In this document: one piece after another, positions 17,071 to 25,368 of the stretch
How positions within the stretch are numbered: position 1 is the first letter of the stretch
Layout of the letters: every line of letters starts with the position of its first letter
Assembly (NCBI RefSeq): GCF_002097715.1
Contig: NZ_CP020738.1
Span: 2,232,001 to 2,296,000 of the forward strand
Length of the DNA: 64,000 nt
Reading direction: 5' to 3'
DNA from: Burkholderia ubonensis subsp. mesacidophila
GTDB lineage: Bacteria > Pseudomonadota > Gammaproteobacteria > Burkholderiales > Burkholderiaceae
Notes under the pieces: model-generated
What the model was told of the DNA's origin: nothing
What the model saw: the letters and a program-made list of their open reading frames with translations, nothing else
Databases searched by the model: none
Translations under genes and position numbers: made by a program

Positions 17071-17097
17071 GGCCCGCTCAAGCAGCGGGCTTTTTTA
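17071..17097 (+). terminator. Intrinsic terminator of the cepI transcript
   Basis: GCCCGCT and AGCGGGC arms with a five-base CAAGC loop are followed directly by TTTTTTATT on the plus strand. It lies about 100 bp after the gene that follows cepI, and the next gene is convergent. Confidence 0.88.
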
Positions 17098-17117
17098 TTG
17101 CCTGCGCGCCGGATGCA

Positions 17118-17432
17118 CTACTTGCCGGCGACATGCGCCCTGCCCGGCTCCAGGAAGTAAAGCGCGGCAAAGACGATCGCAATCACTGCCGCCAGCGCGA
17201 GCAGCAAGCGCAACCATCCCTTTTTCGTCGTCGGCAACAGACCGACGAGTTCGAGCCCATCGCCGCCAAAGATCGCAAGAACCACCACGATCAACGCGGC
17301 CAGCGCCATCGTGCCCTTCGCGACGAAACCGAACAGGCTTTCCAGCACGGCCGCCCATCGAGACTGGCGGTATGGCCCTGCGACGGGCCGACGAAGATCC
17401 GGATTACGATCGTTCACGTTGTTTGTTGGCAA
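17118..17432 (-). CDS. Small two-helix membrane protein, function unknown
   Basis: The 104-residue protein has a basic, Asn/Pro/Arg-rich N-terminus and two hydrophobic helices (about residues 41-62 and 73-93), the second ending FLEPG. Composition and codon usage match neighbouring genes, so it is likely real. It lies downstream of the TetR gene on the same strand with a 60-bp gap. I do not recognise the family. Confidence 0.6.
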   Translation of the reverse strand: MPTNNVNDRNPDLRRPVAGPYRQSRWAAVLESLFGFVAKGTMALAALIVVVLAIFGGDGLELVGLLPTTKKGWLRLLLALAAVIAIVFAALYFLEPGRAHVAGK

Positions 17433-17492
17433 CCGGGTTCGTCGGAAGGTGCGGCAGACGCCTCATCGGCGCGCGCACGAGCGAAACACCCG

Positions 17493-18188
17493 TCATCGTG
17501 TCGGCGCCGAACCTGCGTCGACGGTCATGCGCTCCAGCTGACGGACGATTTCCGTCCGCAGTTCGGCCGGCATGTCCTGGCAGCCGAGCAGATCCCAGAG
17601 CCACAGGCCGTCGGCCGCGAGCCGGCAAATCATCAGCGTCGCAGCCTGCTCAAGCGGCACCGGATCGGGACGGCTCAATTCGCTGATCGGCACCGACCAG
17701 CGTTCGCGCGCCTCCGGCTCACTCACCATCGACGCAACCAGCACGCGCAGTACATCCGTGCTGGCCGCCGGGTTCTTCTGGTCGAGCATCGTGTGCATAT
17801 AGGCGCGCGAGGCCGCGCCGGCCGGCTCCGGATCCGCGGCGATCCGTTCCGCCACCTGCCCGGAAAACCGCGCGACCGTTTGCTCGAAGAGCGCGTCGAG
17901 CAATCCTTGCTTGTTGGCGAAGTGATATTGCAGCGCCCCCTTCGTCACGCCGGCGCGCTCGGCCACCGCGTCCAGCGTCAGCGCCTGCACCCCATGCCGG
18001 GTGGCAAGGTCGGACGCGGCGGCGAGGAGCTGCGCGCGCACCTGCTCCGGCGCCTTCTTGCGCCGCACGCCGGAAGCGGCCGAGGCGGCGTGCGTCGACG
18101 CGCGTTCTGCCGCGTGCGCGCTGGCGGCCTTCGCCGCTCCGGCCTGCATGGACGCGTCGCTCGGGGCTGTGTCGGGGCGTTTTTTCAT
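17493..18188 (-). CDS. TetR-family transcriptional regulator, divergent from shc
   Basis: The 231-residue protein has a disordered Ala/Ser-rich N-terminal tail of about 45 residues. A TetR helix-turn-helix follows (about 48-95; AVAERAGVTKGALQYHFANKQGLLDALF) and then an all-helical ligand-binding half with the TetR_C-type motif GLWLWDLLG. It starts 64 bp from the divergent squalene-hopene cyclase gene, so it probably represses shc and itself. The effector is unknown; a hydrophobic or envelope-stress ligand would fit the neighbour. Confidence 0.85.
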   Translation of the reverse strand: MKKRPDTAPSDASMQAGAAKAASAHAAERASTHAASAASGVRRKKAPEQVRAQLLAAASDLATRHGVQALTLDAVAERAGVTKGALQYHFANKQGLLDALFEQTVARFSGQVAERIAADPEPAGAASRAYMHTMLDQKNPAASTDVLRVLVASMVSEPEARERWSVPISELSRPDPVPLEQAATLMICRLAADGLWLWDLLGCQDMPAELRTEIVRQLERMTVDAGSAPTR

Positions 18189-18227
18189 ACGCGGATCTTA
18201 TCATCGCCTCTCTCTCCGGAAAACATT

Positions 18228-18239
18228 CCATCTGGATGG
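18228..18239. promoter_or_regulatory. Candidate TetR operator between regulator and shc
   Basis: CCATC-TG-GATGG is a near-perfect 12-bp dyad ending 13 bases before the shc ATG and overlapping the likely -10 region (TATTAT). TetR-type regulators commonly bind such dyads in the shared divergent promoter. Confidence 0.5.
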
Positions 18240-18252
18240 TATTATCCGCGCC

Positions 18253-20289
18253 ATGAAACCGAACCCGTCCTTCTCCCCGTCCGCGCTCGACGCCGCCATC
18301 CTCCGCGGACGCGACGCCCTCTCAGGCCTCCAGCAGCCGGACGGCAGCTGGTGTTTCGAACTCGAATCCGACGCGACGATCACCGCGGAATACATCCTGA
18401 TGATGCATTTCATGGACAAGATCGACGACGCCCGCCAGGCGCAGATGGCGCACTACCTGCGCGCGATCCAGCGGCTCGAAACGCATGGCGCATGGGACCT
18501 GTACGTCGACGGCGCTCCGGACATCTCGTGCAGCGTGAAAGCGTATTTCGCATTGAAGGCAGCGGGCGATTCCGAGCACGCGCCGCACATGGTCCGCGCG
18601 CGGGAAGCCATCCTGAAGCTCGGCGGCGCGGCCCGCTCGAACGTGTTCACGCGCATCCTGCTCGCGACGTTCGGCCAGGTGCCGTGGCGCGCGGCGCCGT
18701 TCATGCCCGTCGAGTTCGTGCTGTTCCCGAAGTGGGTGCCGATCTCGATGTACAAGGTCGCCTACTGGGCGCGCACGACGATGGTGCCGCTGCTCGTGCT
18801 GTGTTCGCTACGGGCGCGCGCGCGCAATCCGCGCAACGTGTCGATCGCCGAACTGTTCGTCACGCCGCCCGACGAGGAGCGCCACTACTTCCCGCCCGCC
18901 AAGGGCATGCGCCGGCTCTTCCTCGCGCTGGATCGCACGGTCCGGCATCTCGAGCCGCTGCTGCCGCGCCGCCTGCGGCAACGCGCGATCCGGCACGCCG
19001 AAGCGTGGTGCGCGGAGCGCATGAACGGCGAAGACGGGCTCGGCGGCATCTTTCCGCCGATCGTGTACAGCTACCAGATGATGGAAGTGCTGGGCTACCC
19101 GGAAGACCACCCGCTGCGGCGCGACTGCGAAGACGCGCTCGAGAAGCTGCTGGTCACGCGGGCGGACGGCAGCATGTATTGCCAGCCCTGCCTCTCCCCG
19201 GTGTGGGACACCGCGTGGAGCACGATGGCGCTCGAACAGGCCCGCGGCACGACGTCCGCGGCGCCGGACTCGCAGACCGCCGATCGCGAGCTGGACGAGC
19301 GCATTGCGCGCGCATACGACTGGCTGGCGACGCGCCAGGTGAACGACCTGGAAGGCGACTGGCGCGAAAACGTGCGTCCCGGCACGCAACCGGGCGGATG
19401 GGCGTTTCAGTACGCGAACCCGTACTACCCCGATATCGACGACAGCGCGGTCGTCGCCGCGATGCTCGACCGCCGGGGCCGCGCGCAAGCGCGGGCATCG
19501 GGCAAGAATCCTTACGCGGAACGCGTCGCGCGCGCGCTCGACTGGATGCGCGGGCTGCAATCGCGCAATGGCGGATTCGGCGCCTTCGATGCCGATTGCG
19601 ATCGCCTGTATCTCAACGCGATTCCGTTCGCCGATCACGGCGCGCTGCTCGATCCGCCGACCGAGGATGTGTCCGGCCGCGTGCTGCTGTGCTTCGGCGT
19701 CACGAACCGCCCGGCAGACCGTGCGGCCGTCGCGCGCACCATCGAGTACGTCAAGCGCACGCAGCAGCCCGATGGAAGCTGGTGGGGCCGCTGGGGCACG
19801 AACTACCTGTACGGCACGTGGAGCGTGCTGGCCGGCCTCGCACTCTCCGGCGAGGACAAGTCGCAGCCCTACATCGCGCGCGCGCTCGACTGGTTGCGCG
19901 CGCACCAGCATGCGGACGGCGGCTGGGGCGAAACGAACGACAGCTACGCGGACCCGCAGCTCCGCGCGACCAACTACGGCGAGAGCACGTCGAACTGCAC
20001 CGCGTGGGCGCTGCTCGCGCAGATGGCGTTCGGCGACTGGCAATCCGATTCCGTGCGCCGCGGCGTTGCCTACCTGCTGTCGGTCCAGCAGGACGACGGT
20101 TTCTGGTGGCATCGCTCGCACAACGCGCCGGGATTTCCGCGCATCTTCTACCTCAAGTATCACGGCTACACCGCGTACTTCCCGTTGTGGGCGCTCGCGC
20201 GCTATCGACGCCTCGCCGGTGCGCAGGCCGCGCCGTCCGTGCCCAGCCCCGATACCGCTGCATCGAGCGCCGATACGGCTATCGCGTAA
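18253..20289 (+). CDS. shc: Squalene-hopene cyclase
   Basis: The 678-residue class II triterpene cyclase converts squalene to hopene and diplopterol at the membrane. The catalytic DxDD motif is D394-I-D-D397 (YPDIDDSA). QW-type repeats flank it (QPDGSW at the N-terminus, GGFGAFDAD, QQPDGSWWGRWG, DGGWGETNDSY, QDDGFWWHR). The C-terminal FYLKYHGYTAYFPLWALARY is the family signature. Length is slightly above the usual 630-660 because of a short C-terminal tail. Hopanoids in cepacia-complex species support resistance to low pH, polymyxin and detergents. Confidence 0.95.
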   Translation: MKPNPSFSPSALDAAILRGRDALSGLQQPDGSWCFELESDATITAEYILMMHFMDKIDDARQAQMAHYLRAIQRLETHGAWDLYVDGAPDISCSVKAYFALKAAGDSEHAPHMVRAREAILKLGGAARSNVFTRILLATFGQVPWRAAPFMPVEFVLFPKWVPISMYKVAYWARTTMVPLLVLCSLRARARNPRNVSIAELFVTPPDEERHYFPPAKGMRRLFLALDRTVRHLEPLLPRRLRQRAIRHAEAWCAERMNGEDGLGGIFPPIVYSYQMMEVLGYPEDHPLRRDCEDALEKLLVTRADGSMYCQPCLSPVWDTAWSTMALEQARGTTSAAPDSQTADRELDERIARAYDWLATRQVNDLEGDWRENVRPGTQPGGWAFQYANPYYPDIDDSAVVAAMLDRRGRAQARASGKNPYAERVARALDWMRGLQSRNGGFGAFDADCDRLYLNAIPFADHGALLDPPTEDVSGRVLLCFGVTNRPADRAAVARTIEYVKRTQQPDGSWWGRWGTNYLYGTWSVLAGLALSGEDKSQPYIARALDWLRAHQHADGGWGETNDSYADPQLRATNYGESTSNCTAWALLAQMAFGDWQSDSVRRGVAYLLSVQQDDGFWWHRSHNAPGFPRIFYLKYHGYTAYFPLWALARYRRLAGAQAAPSVPSPDTAASSADTAIA

Positions 20290-20395
20290 CCGCGCGGCCC
20301 GGTCAACGCACGCGGCATCGCGCGAATGCCGCGTGTGCTGTGCGCCGACCGGCCGCCTATCATGGATAGCATCGTCAACCGCGTTATCCCCGCCC

Positions 20396-20785
20396 ATGCA
20401 AGCCCATCTGCGCATCGCCCGCCCCGTCAGCGATCTCGCCACAACCGAGCGCATGTATTGCGATGCGTTCGGCCTCGCGGTACTCGCCCGGTTTCAGGAC
20501 CACGACGGCTTCGACGGCGTGATGCTCGGGCGCGAAGGCATGGACTACCACTTCGAGTTCACGCACTGCCGAACGCACCCTGTCGCGCCGGCCCCGACAC
20601 CCGAGGACCTGATCGCCTTCTATCTGCCGGACAGCGAAACCTGGAAGGCCGCATGCGCCTGCGCGACGGCGCACGGGTTCGTCCGCGTGACGGCGTTCAA
20701 TCCGTATTGGGACGTGTCCGGCCAGACGTTCGAAGATCTCGACGGATACCGGATCGTCCTGCAAAACGCCGCGTGGCCTCGATAA
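20396..20785 (+). CDS. VOC-superfamily (glyoxalase/bleomycin-resistance fold) protein
   Basis: The 129-residue protein has the paired beta-alpha-beta-beta-beta layout of vicinal-oxygen-chelate proteins: HLRIARPVSDLATTERMYCDAFGL, DYHFEFTHC and the closing FEDLDGYRIVLQN. It resembles single-domain YycE/glyoxalase-like members that dimerise to form the metal site. Substrate is not predictable. The ATG at 20396 starts the first strand. Confidence 0.8.
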   Translation: MQAHLRIARPVSDLATTERMYCDAFGLAVLARFQDHDGFDGVMLGREGMDYHFEFTHCRTHPVAPAPTPEDLIAFYLPDSETWKAACACATAHGFVRVTAFNPYWDVSGQTFEDLDGYRIVLQNAAWPR

Positions 20786-20810
20786 GTCAACGCATCGATA
20801 CGCGGGGCGA

Positions 20811-21374
20811 TCAGCGGGAAGTCGCGTGCGGCCGCGCGACGTACACGACGTGCCGGCGCAACGGATGCCCGTCCGCAAGCGCCGGATGATCGAAATCCAG
20901 CATGGGTTGCCGCTGCATGCCGATACGCTGCATCAGCCGTTGCGACCGATGATTGGCATCCGCCGTCCACGCGAAGATATCGGTAAGCCCGATCCGCTGA
21001 AACCCGTCGGCCAGTGCGGCCGACGCCGCTTCGCTCATGTACCCGCGCCCCCACGCGGCACGCGCTTGCCGCCATGCGATCTCCACGCAAGGCGCCAACG
21101 GATGGCCGTCGCGGTTCTCCTGATGCAGGCCGCAGAGGCCGATCAAAACGCGGTCGACCTTGCGCTCGACCGCCAACAGGCCAAAACCGTGCGCGTCGAA
21201 ATGCACGTCGAACCGGTCGATGTCGGCGCGCGCGTCTGCCACCGTCATGGGGCCGCGCGCGAGCCACGCCGTCACCTCGGCATCGGCGTGCATCGCCGCA
21301 AATGCGTCGGCATCATCCGGCCGCCACCGGCGCAGCGTCAGGCGTTCCGTTGCAATTTCCAATGAAGCGCTCAT
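20811..21374 (-). CDS. GNAT acetyltransferase (RimJ/RimL type)
   Basis: The 187-residue protein starts at ATG 21374 (MSASLEIATERLTLRRW). It shows the Acetyltransf_3 pattern: LTLRRWRPDDADAFAAMHAD, then VEIAWRQARAAWGRGYMSEA for acetyl-CoA binding, and TDIFAWTADANHRSQRLMQRIGM. Members acetylate N-termini or small amines; the target is unknown. It is the last chromosomal gene before the left prophage end. Confidence 0.85.
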   Translation of the reverse strand: MSASLEIATERLTLRRWRPDDADAFAAMHADAEVTAWLARGPMTVADARADIDRFDVHFDAHGFGLLAVERKVDRVLIGLCGLHQENRDGHPLAPCVEIAWRQARAAWGRGYMSEAASAALADGFQRIGLTDIFAWTADANHRSQRLMQRIGMQRQPMLDFDHPALADGHPLRRHVVYVARPHATSR

Positions 21375-21467
21375 TCGTTGCCCTGATTGCTTCATCGACC
21401 GCACCGCCACCGCGAAACGTTGCGCACGCGACCATCTCGCCACGCGTCACCGTCGGCATGACGCCTG

Positions 21468-21490
21468 AAAAAAGCCGGACGAACCGGCTT
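21468..21490 (-). terminator. Intrinsic terminator on the minus strand, probably the original ribA terminator
   Basis: On the minus strand AAGCCGG-TTCGT-CCGGCTT is followed by TTTT. No leftward gene ends here at present. It lies about 70 bp left of the left attachment repeat, which is a copy of the ribA 3' end. Before integration, ribA transcription would have run leftward through the att core into this hairpin. Confidence 0.8.
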
Positions 21491-21556
21491 CGATTGAGTA
21501 CCGTGACGATCGGAAACCCCGCATCGAGATGGAGGCCTCGGCGACACGCCGATACG

Positions 21557-21582
21557 CGTCACTCGTTTTCCTCGAAGTAGTG
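21557..21582. repeat. attL core (26-bp direct repeat, left copy)
   Basis: Identical over 26 bp to 61571-61596, with mismatches immediately on both sides. Read on the minus strand it encodes the final ribA codons His-Tyr-Phe-Glu-Glu-Asn-Glu-stop. To its right, CCTACGCCA (21617-21625) and the related CCTACGCTC (21629-21637) match CCTACGCCA near the integrase (61422-61430) and may be integrase arm sites. Confidence 0.92.
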
Positions 21583-21770
21583 ACTTCACCTTACTCCACA
21601 AGCCGAGAACCATAAACCTACGCCACAACCTACGCTCATAATTTTCGTGAATAGCGGTCGCCGCCCCTTCTAAGACGCTCGTTGCACCGCACCGCGACCG
21701 GTCCCGGGGCACAAGAGCCGTTTGCTATGCCCGCTTTATACTACGGTAAAAATCAAAGCCGGGGATATCC

Positions 21771-22211
21771 ATGCTAAGAGTCATCATGATCAGCCTTGCC
21801 GCTTGCGCGCTGTCCGACGCCGCCATTGCGGAAACCATCAAGCTCGCATGCAAATTCACCGAGACTGTCAGCTTTTCGTCCGGCAACGAGGAGAAGCATA
21901 GCGGCAGGATTGTCCTACAGATCGACACGGAGAACGGGGCAACGATGATCAGCGGGACTGGCGCAGACTTAAGCATCGCCGTTTCGACACTCAAGGTCGG
22001 ACCGATTGTGGACCTCGTAGACGACAGCGACAAAGGAAAATGGGATATCACGAATAAGACGACCTCCGCAGATCAGTCCACGTGGCTCACTCAGCTTGTG
22101 ATCGACAGGAATACCGGTGACTTCAACTATTACAGGTCCAAAGAAGGTGGCATTTCCATCATCGCGACTGGGGCATGCGAGAAGATAAAACTGTCGGCTC
22201 GGAAATTCTAA
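21771..22211 (+). CDS. Secreted hypothetical protein, phage accessory gene
   Basis: The 146-residue protein has an N-terminal signal peptide (MLRVIMISLAACALSDAAIA, cleaved before ETIKLACKF) and a beta-rich mature part with two Cys near its ends (LACKF, GACEKI). It is the first gene inside the left prophage end, has lower GC than the chromosome and points opposite to the late operon, as lysogenic-conversion genes often do. TATACT at 21736 could be its -10. I do not recognise the family. Confidence 0.6.
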   Translation: MLRVIMISLAACALSDAAIAETIKLACKFTETVSFSSGNEEKHSGRIVLQIDTENGATMISGTGADLSIAVSTLKVGPIVDLVDDSDKGKWDITNKTTSADQSTWLTQLVIDRNTGDFNYYRSKEGGISIIATGACEKIKLSARKF

Positions 22212-22444
22212 ACCGAAACCGAGCGATGATCCGAGGCGATTTTTTGACATGTGCAGTGTGAAGGCAGCGATCGCCCCCACTCAGACGTTCATATCACACG
22301 ATCAACGACCGGCTCATAATCGATGACGGACGTCGGATCAACGCCCGATCGCGAATGCGAACTTGCCGGCGAGGAACACATTGTTCCATCCGGCATTCAG
22401 TGCTTGTATTCTTGAACATTGCTGAATAAATCGGAGAGAAAGGC

Positions 22445-23041
22445 ATGGCGGGTATAAAACTGATTGCGGCACGCAAAGAAATTGCACTTGCGAGGAAGGC
22501 GCTTGATGGACTGAAGGCGGCGTCCAGCCCCGACGAAGAAGAGACACACTGGAAGGAGTTTATTGGTCGCCTCACTCGTTTCTGGAACAAGACTGAATCC
22601 GCCTTGAAAGGTGATCCCAAGTTCTTCAATTCGCCACACGTGAAGCGCGTAAAGACCGCTTTAAAGTCCGATGAGTTAGTTCGATACCTTTCCCAGGCTC
22701 GTCATGCGGACGAACATCGACATGAAGAAACGACTGGCGTCATGCCAGGCGGTTTCGAGAACGTCGCGACTAGCGACGCCAGAATGCGTGTGCGCAACCC
22801 GAAAATCACGATAAACGGTGTCACGATGGAAGTGCCTCCACCACCGGGCTATCAGAGAAGGACCGTAAGGGCCGAACTTCGTCTGAAGGCGGTTAAAAAT
22901 CGCGACCAGACCTATGATGTGCCGCGCACACATGCGGGCCAAGATATCACGCTGGCATCAGTCCAAACCTACGCAGAATTGGGGTTGGCGTTTTATGAAT
23001 CCGTTCTGGACGGTCTTGAGAAAGACGGATGGGACGCGTGA
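22445..23041 (+). CDS. Hypothetical protein, phage accessory gene
   Basis: The 198-residue soluble protein has a helical N-terminal half (residues 1-90, including a Trp-rich THWKEFIGRLTRFWNK stretch), a central beta segment with PPPPGY and a C-terminal helix. It has neither a signal peptide nor membrane segments. It is in the same direction as its left neighbour, with a 233-bp gap. Reduced GC suggests recent acquisition. No family recognised. Confidence 0.6.
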   Translation: MAGIKLIAARKEIALARKALDGLKAASSPDEEETHWKEFIGRLTRFWNKTESALKGDPKFFNSPHVKRVKTALKSDELVRYLSQARHADEHRHEETTGVMPGGFENVATSDARMRVRNPKITINGVTMEVPPPPGYQRRTVRAELRLKAVKNRDQTYDVPRTHAGQDITLASVQTYAELGLAFYESVLDGLEKDGWDA

Positions 23042-23254
23042 CGTTGCACGTAGCCGAAGTGCCGCGCGGCAATTCGATAGTTCCTGACCGCGCTATCGAG
23101 ATGGCCGCTTCGAGTCCGAAAACGGTCATCCGACTTTAAAGCGCAAGTGGCCGCTCATGGCCCATTCCTGTCGGGGGGACCAGAGACCACCGCACCAAGC
23201 CTTACCCAGCAAGGCATCCTGTCGAATTTGGCGTAATTTTGGCGTAGCGCCGAT

Positions 23255-23926
23255 TCACTTGGGGCCGGCCGCCATCTCGTCGGCCGGGTACAGCTGCAGC
23301 ATCGCACGGGCGGCTTCAACGTTCGACGTCGTCAGCCACTCCTCCCAGTCATCAGGGCGCAGGATCACGACCGCCCGCTTTTCGTCGCTCGGCTTGTGCA
23401 TCTGGGAAAAGATCGGATGCCCCTCTCCGTTCACGGTAATCATCGCCATCGTGTGATGGTCGGTCCCGTCCGGATTCTTCAGCGTACGCCAAATTCCGGC
23501 GACGCACATAGGCCGCCAGTCGGCCAGGCCGATGCGGTGCCATACATTTTTCCCGGTCTCATAACAGGGTTCGTAGATCCACTCCGCGACGATCAGGCAA
23601 CGTCGGCCGGCGCGCCATGACGGGCCGTACAGCGGCGACTTCCCGAGGTTGTCGTCGCGCACGTTCATCGTGGTTCGCATGATCGGCAGCTTCCGGCCCT
23701 CTTCCTTCGCTTTCTCGATGCTGGCGTTCTGCAGAGCGCGCGGCCAGAAACCGAACCCGGCCGCCAATGGCATCAACCTCCCGTCGACGTTTGCGACGAT
23801 CGGCGCTAGATAGTCCTGGTAGATTTCGGGTTTCCACGGGAACCGGCGGTATAGGTCGCTGAACGGCTCAATCCGTAGCTCGCGGAGCTCGAAGTCCTCA
23901 TGCGGCGCCCGGTAGTTCGTGCACAT
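23255..23926 (-). CDS. SOS-response-associated peptidase / HMCES-type abasic-site DNA-protein crosslinker
   Basis: The 223-residue protein has the SRAP domain of YedK/HMCES. Catalytic Cys2 directly follows the start Met (MCTNYRAP). Conserved partners are N88 (NVRDDN), E119 (WIYEP) and H177 (SQMHKPSDEKR). Such proteins bind covalently to abasic sites in single-stranded DNA and shield them. The promoter contains a LexA box (see 23972-24001), so expression should rise in SOS. Phage copies may protect phage DNA during induction. Confidence 0.88.
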   Translation of the reverse strand: MCTNYRAPHEDFELRELRIEPFSDLYRRFPWKPEIYQDYLAPIVANVDGRLMPLAAGFGFWPRALQNASIEKAKEEGRKLPIMRTTMNVRDDNLGKSPLYGPSWRAGRRCLIVAEWIYEPCYETGKNVWHRIGLADWRPMCVAGIWRTLKNPDGTDHHTMAMITVNGEGHPIFSQMHKPSDEKRAVVILRPDDWEEWLTTSNVEAARAMLQLYPADEMAAGPK

Positions 23927-23971
23927 ATCCCGCCCCCATTTTTGAGACTTGACGGGGATAGCTTATCGCGA

Positions 23972-24001
23972 AATATACTGTGTTTTTATACAGTGTTTCA
24001 A
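23972..24001 (-). promoter_or_regulatory. LexA-controlled promoter of the SRAP gene
   Basis: On the minus strand a -35 TTGAAA (23996-24001) and -10 TATATT (23972-23977) are 18 bp apart. The spacer is a canonical SOS box, CTGT-GTTTTTAT-ACAG (23978-23993 on the plus strand). LexA bound there would block the promoter. The site also lies 11 bp before the divergent gene at 24004. Confidence 0.82.
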
Positions 24002-24003
24002 CC

Positions 24004-24471
24004 GTGATCAAACCTCAGTGGGCTTACATCTGGGAGTACAAACCCGCTGGTAGCGCGGAGTGGACGCGCACGCCTATCGAGCTTACGGAACGCGAACTCG
24101 AATGGTGGCTCGATGATGTATTAGGCGCCTTCGACATGCCGACGACCAGGCCGATCGAAAGCACACGAGTCGACCGGAACCGCGTACCTCTCCGGGATCG
24201 ACGCATCAAGCTCAAGCCTGTGATGCCGGAGTTTGACGCTCCGACAGATGCAGAGCTGCGCGCGCTGTGGCGCGACTACACGGACCTTCAGGTGCGATGG
24301 CTGATCCTCGAAATCCTCGCCCTTCGGAAATCGCTCGAGCACCTCCAGGCATGGTTCGACTACGTCGACAAAAACGTCGACGACAAGGGGGCGCTCAGCG
24401 GCGGTCAGGGAGAATTTCAGCGCTTGCGTCATCTCCTACGCGCCGAGAAGAGGCGCGCAGGGATGATCTAA
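24004..24471 (+). CDS. Hypothetical protein divergent from the SRAP gene
   Basis: The 155-residue soluble protein has a Trp-rich N-terminus (IKPQWAYIWEYKPAGSAEWTR) and a helical C-terminal half (DLQVRWLILEILALRKSLEHLQAWFDYVDKN). The GTG at 24004 is the likely start, since an earlier in-frame GTG lies inside the LexA box. Its promoter region overlaps the SOS box, so it may also be SOS-regulated. Function unknown. Confidence 0.6.
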   Translation: MIKPQWAYIWEYKPAGSAEWTRTPIELTERELEWWLDDVLGAFDMPTTRPIESTRVDRNRVPLRDRRIKLKPVMPEFDAPTDAELRALWRDYTDLQVRWLILEILALRKSLEHLQAWFDYVDKNVDDKGALSGGQGEFQRLRHLLRAEKRRAGMI

Positions 24472-24508
24472 TCGTAACGGCTGGCCGGGAACGTACTTCC
24501 CTCCTCGG

Positions 24509-25312
24509 CTAGATGCCCTTGCACCCTTCCGGATGATTTTCCGGATGGGCGCGGCAGTCATTCACGTACTCATTGACCGCCTTGTAGCTTGCGACGATCG
24601 GAGTGACAACGGCGTCCAAATGGGCATCGAGAGTGGCCTGGTCAGGAGTGCGGCAGTCAACACCCATATGCTCCTTGCTAGGGGCGTCCCACAAGCCCAT
24701 CAGGTAGCCGTTTCCGGGGACGCTGTTCAGGGTATCGATCAAGCCGTCGGCCGCCGTTTCTCCGGGGGGAAGCTCGCACGTCCGAATCGGGATGACTTTA
24801 CGAAGGCTTTTCCCTTCAAGGTACAGCCGATTCTGAAAGACAAGCAAATCCTTCCTGAACTGTTCCAGCGCCGCGACCTGAGCAGGGTCGTTACGCCCGG
24901 TTCGCATATCGTCGAGCTGGAAATTGACGACGACCCACTCCGACATGACGGCCGGGACCTGTGCTTTCCGCATCTCGTCCTCCGTCGGACCAATGCCGTT
25001 ATTGACCGACATGACGATCTGATGCAGCGACGTACCGTCGACCACACCCGGATAAACGGTAATCCCGGTGCCGGCAGCCGTGAATTTCTTCTGAAGGGCA
25101 TCCACCGTCGCCTGCCCGTCAGACGGCGCTTGAGACGCGCCGTCCATCTGCGCCATACGTGACGTCTTCTGCTGCGTCACAAGCGGCACTCCGGAAAACG
25201 TCAGCTTCACGGCGAACTTACTGGGCGCTGCCGGCGCGGCCCCGTCGTCGCCACCGCATGCGGAAAGAGAGATACAAAGCGGGAATGTCAGTGCTGCAAG
25301 GATTTTTTTCAT
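24509..25312 (-). CDS. Phage-encoded lipoprotein, function unknown
   Basis: The 267-residue protein has a lipoprotein signal (FPLCISLSACGG, lipidated Cys19) and a mature region with four further Cys in the C-terminal third (TCELP, DCRTP, DCRAHP, GCKGI), likely two disulfides. It lies just downstream of the lysis genes. Surface lipoproteins in this position can act in superinfection exclusion, but nothing in the sequence proves that here. Confidence 0.65.
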   Translation of the reverse strand: MKKILAALTFPLCISLSACGGDDGAAPAAPSKFAVKLTFSGVPLVTQQKTSRMAQMDGASQAPSDGQATVDALQKKFTAAGTGITVYPGVVDGTSLHQIVMSVNNGIGPTEDEMRKAQVPAVMSEWVVVNFQLDDMRTGRNDPAQVAALEQFRKDLLVFQNRLYLEGKSLRKVIPIRTCELPPGETAADGLIDTLNSVPGNGYLMGLWDAPSKEHMGVDCRTPDQATLDAHLDAVVTPIVASYKAVNEYVNDCRAHPENHPEGCKGI

Positions 25313-25368
25313 TTTCTGTCTCAGGCGCTAGTTGATATCTTTCACTTCGTGGTCGCGAATTTTACAAA

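Noticed and set aside
18001..18252. Upstream extension of shc in frame
   Set aside because: Would run through the divergent tetR coding region; the ATG at 18253 follows the -10 and operator and starts the conserved cyclase N-terminus.
17034..20369. 1111-codon plus-strand frame over tetR and shc
   Set aside because: Runs out of frame through shc and antisense through tetR; composition is non-protein-like.
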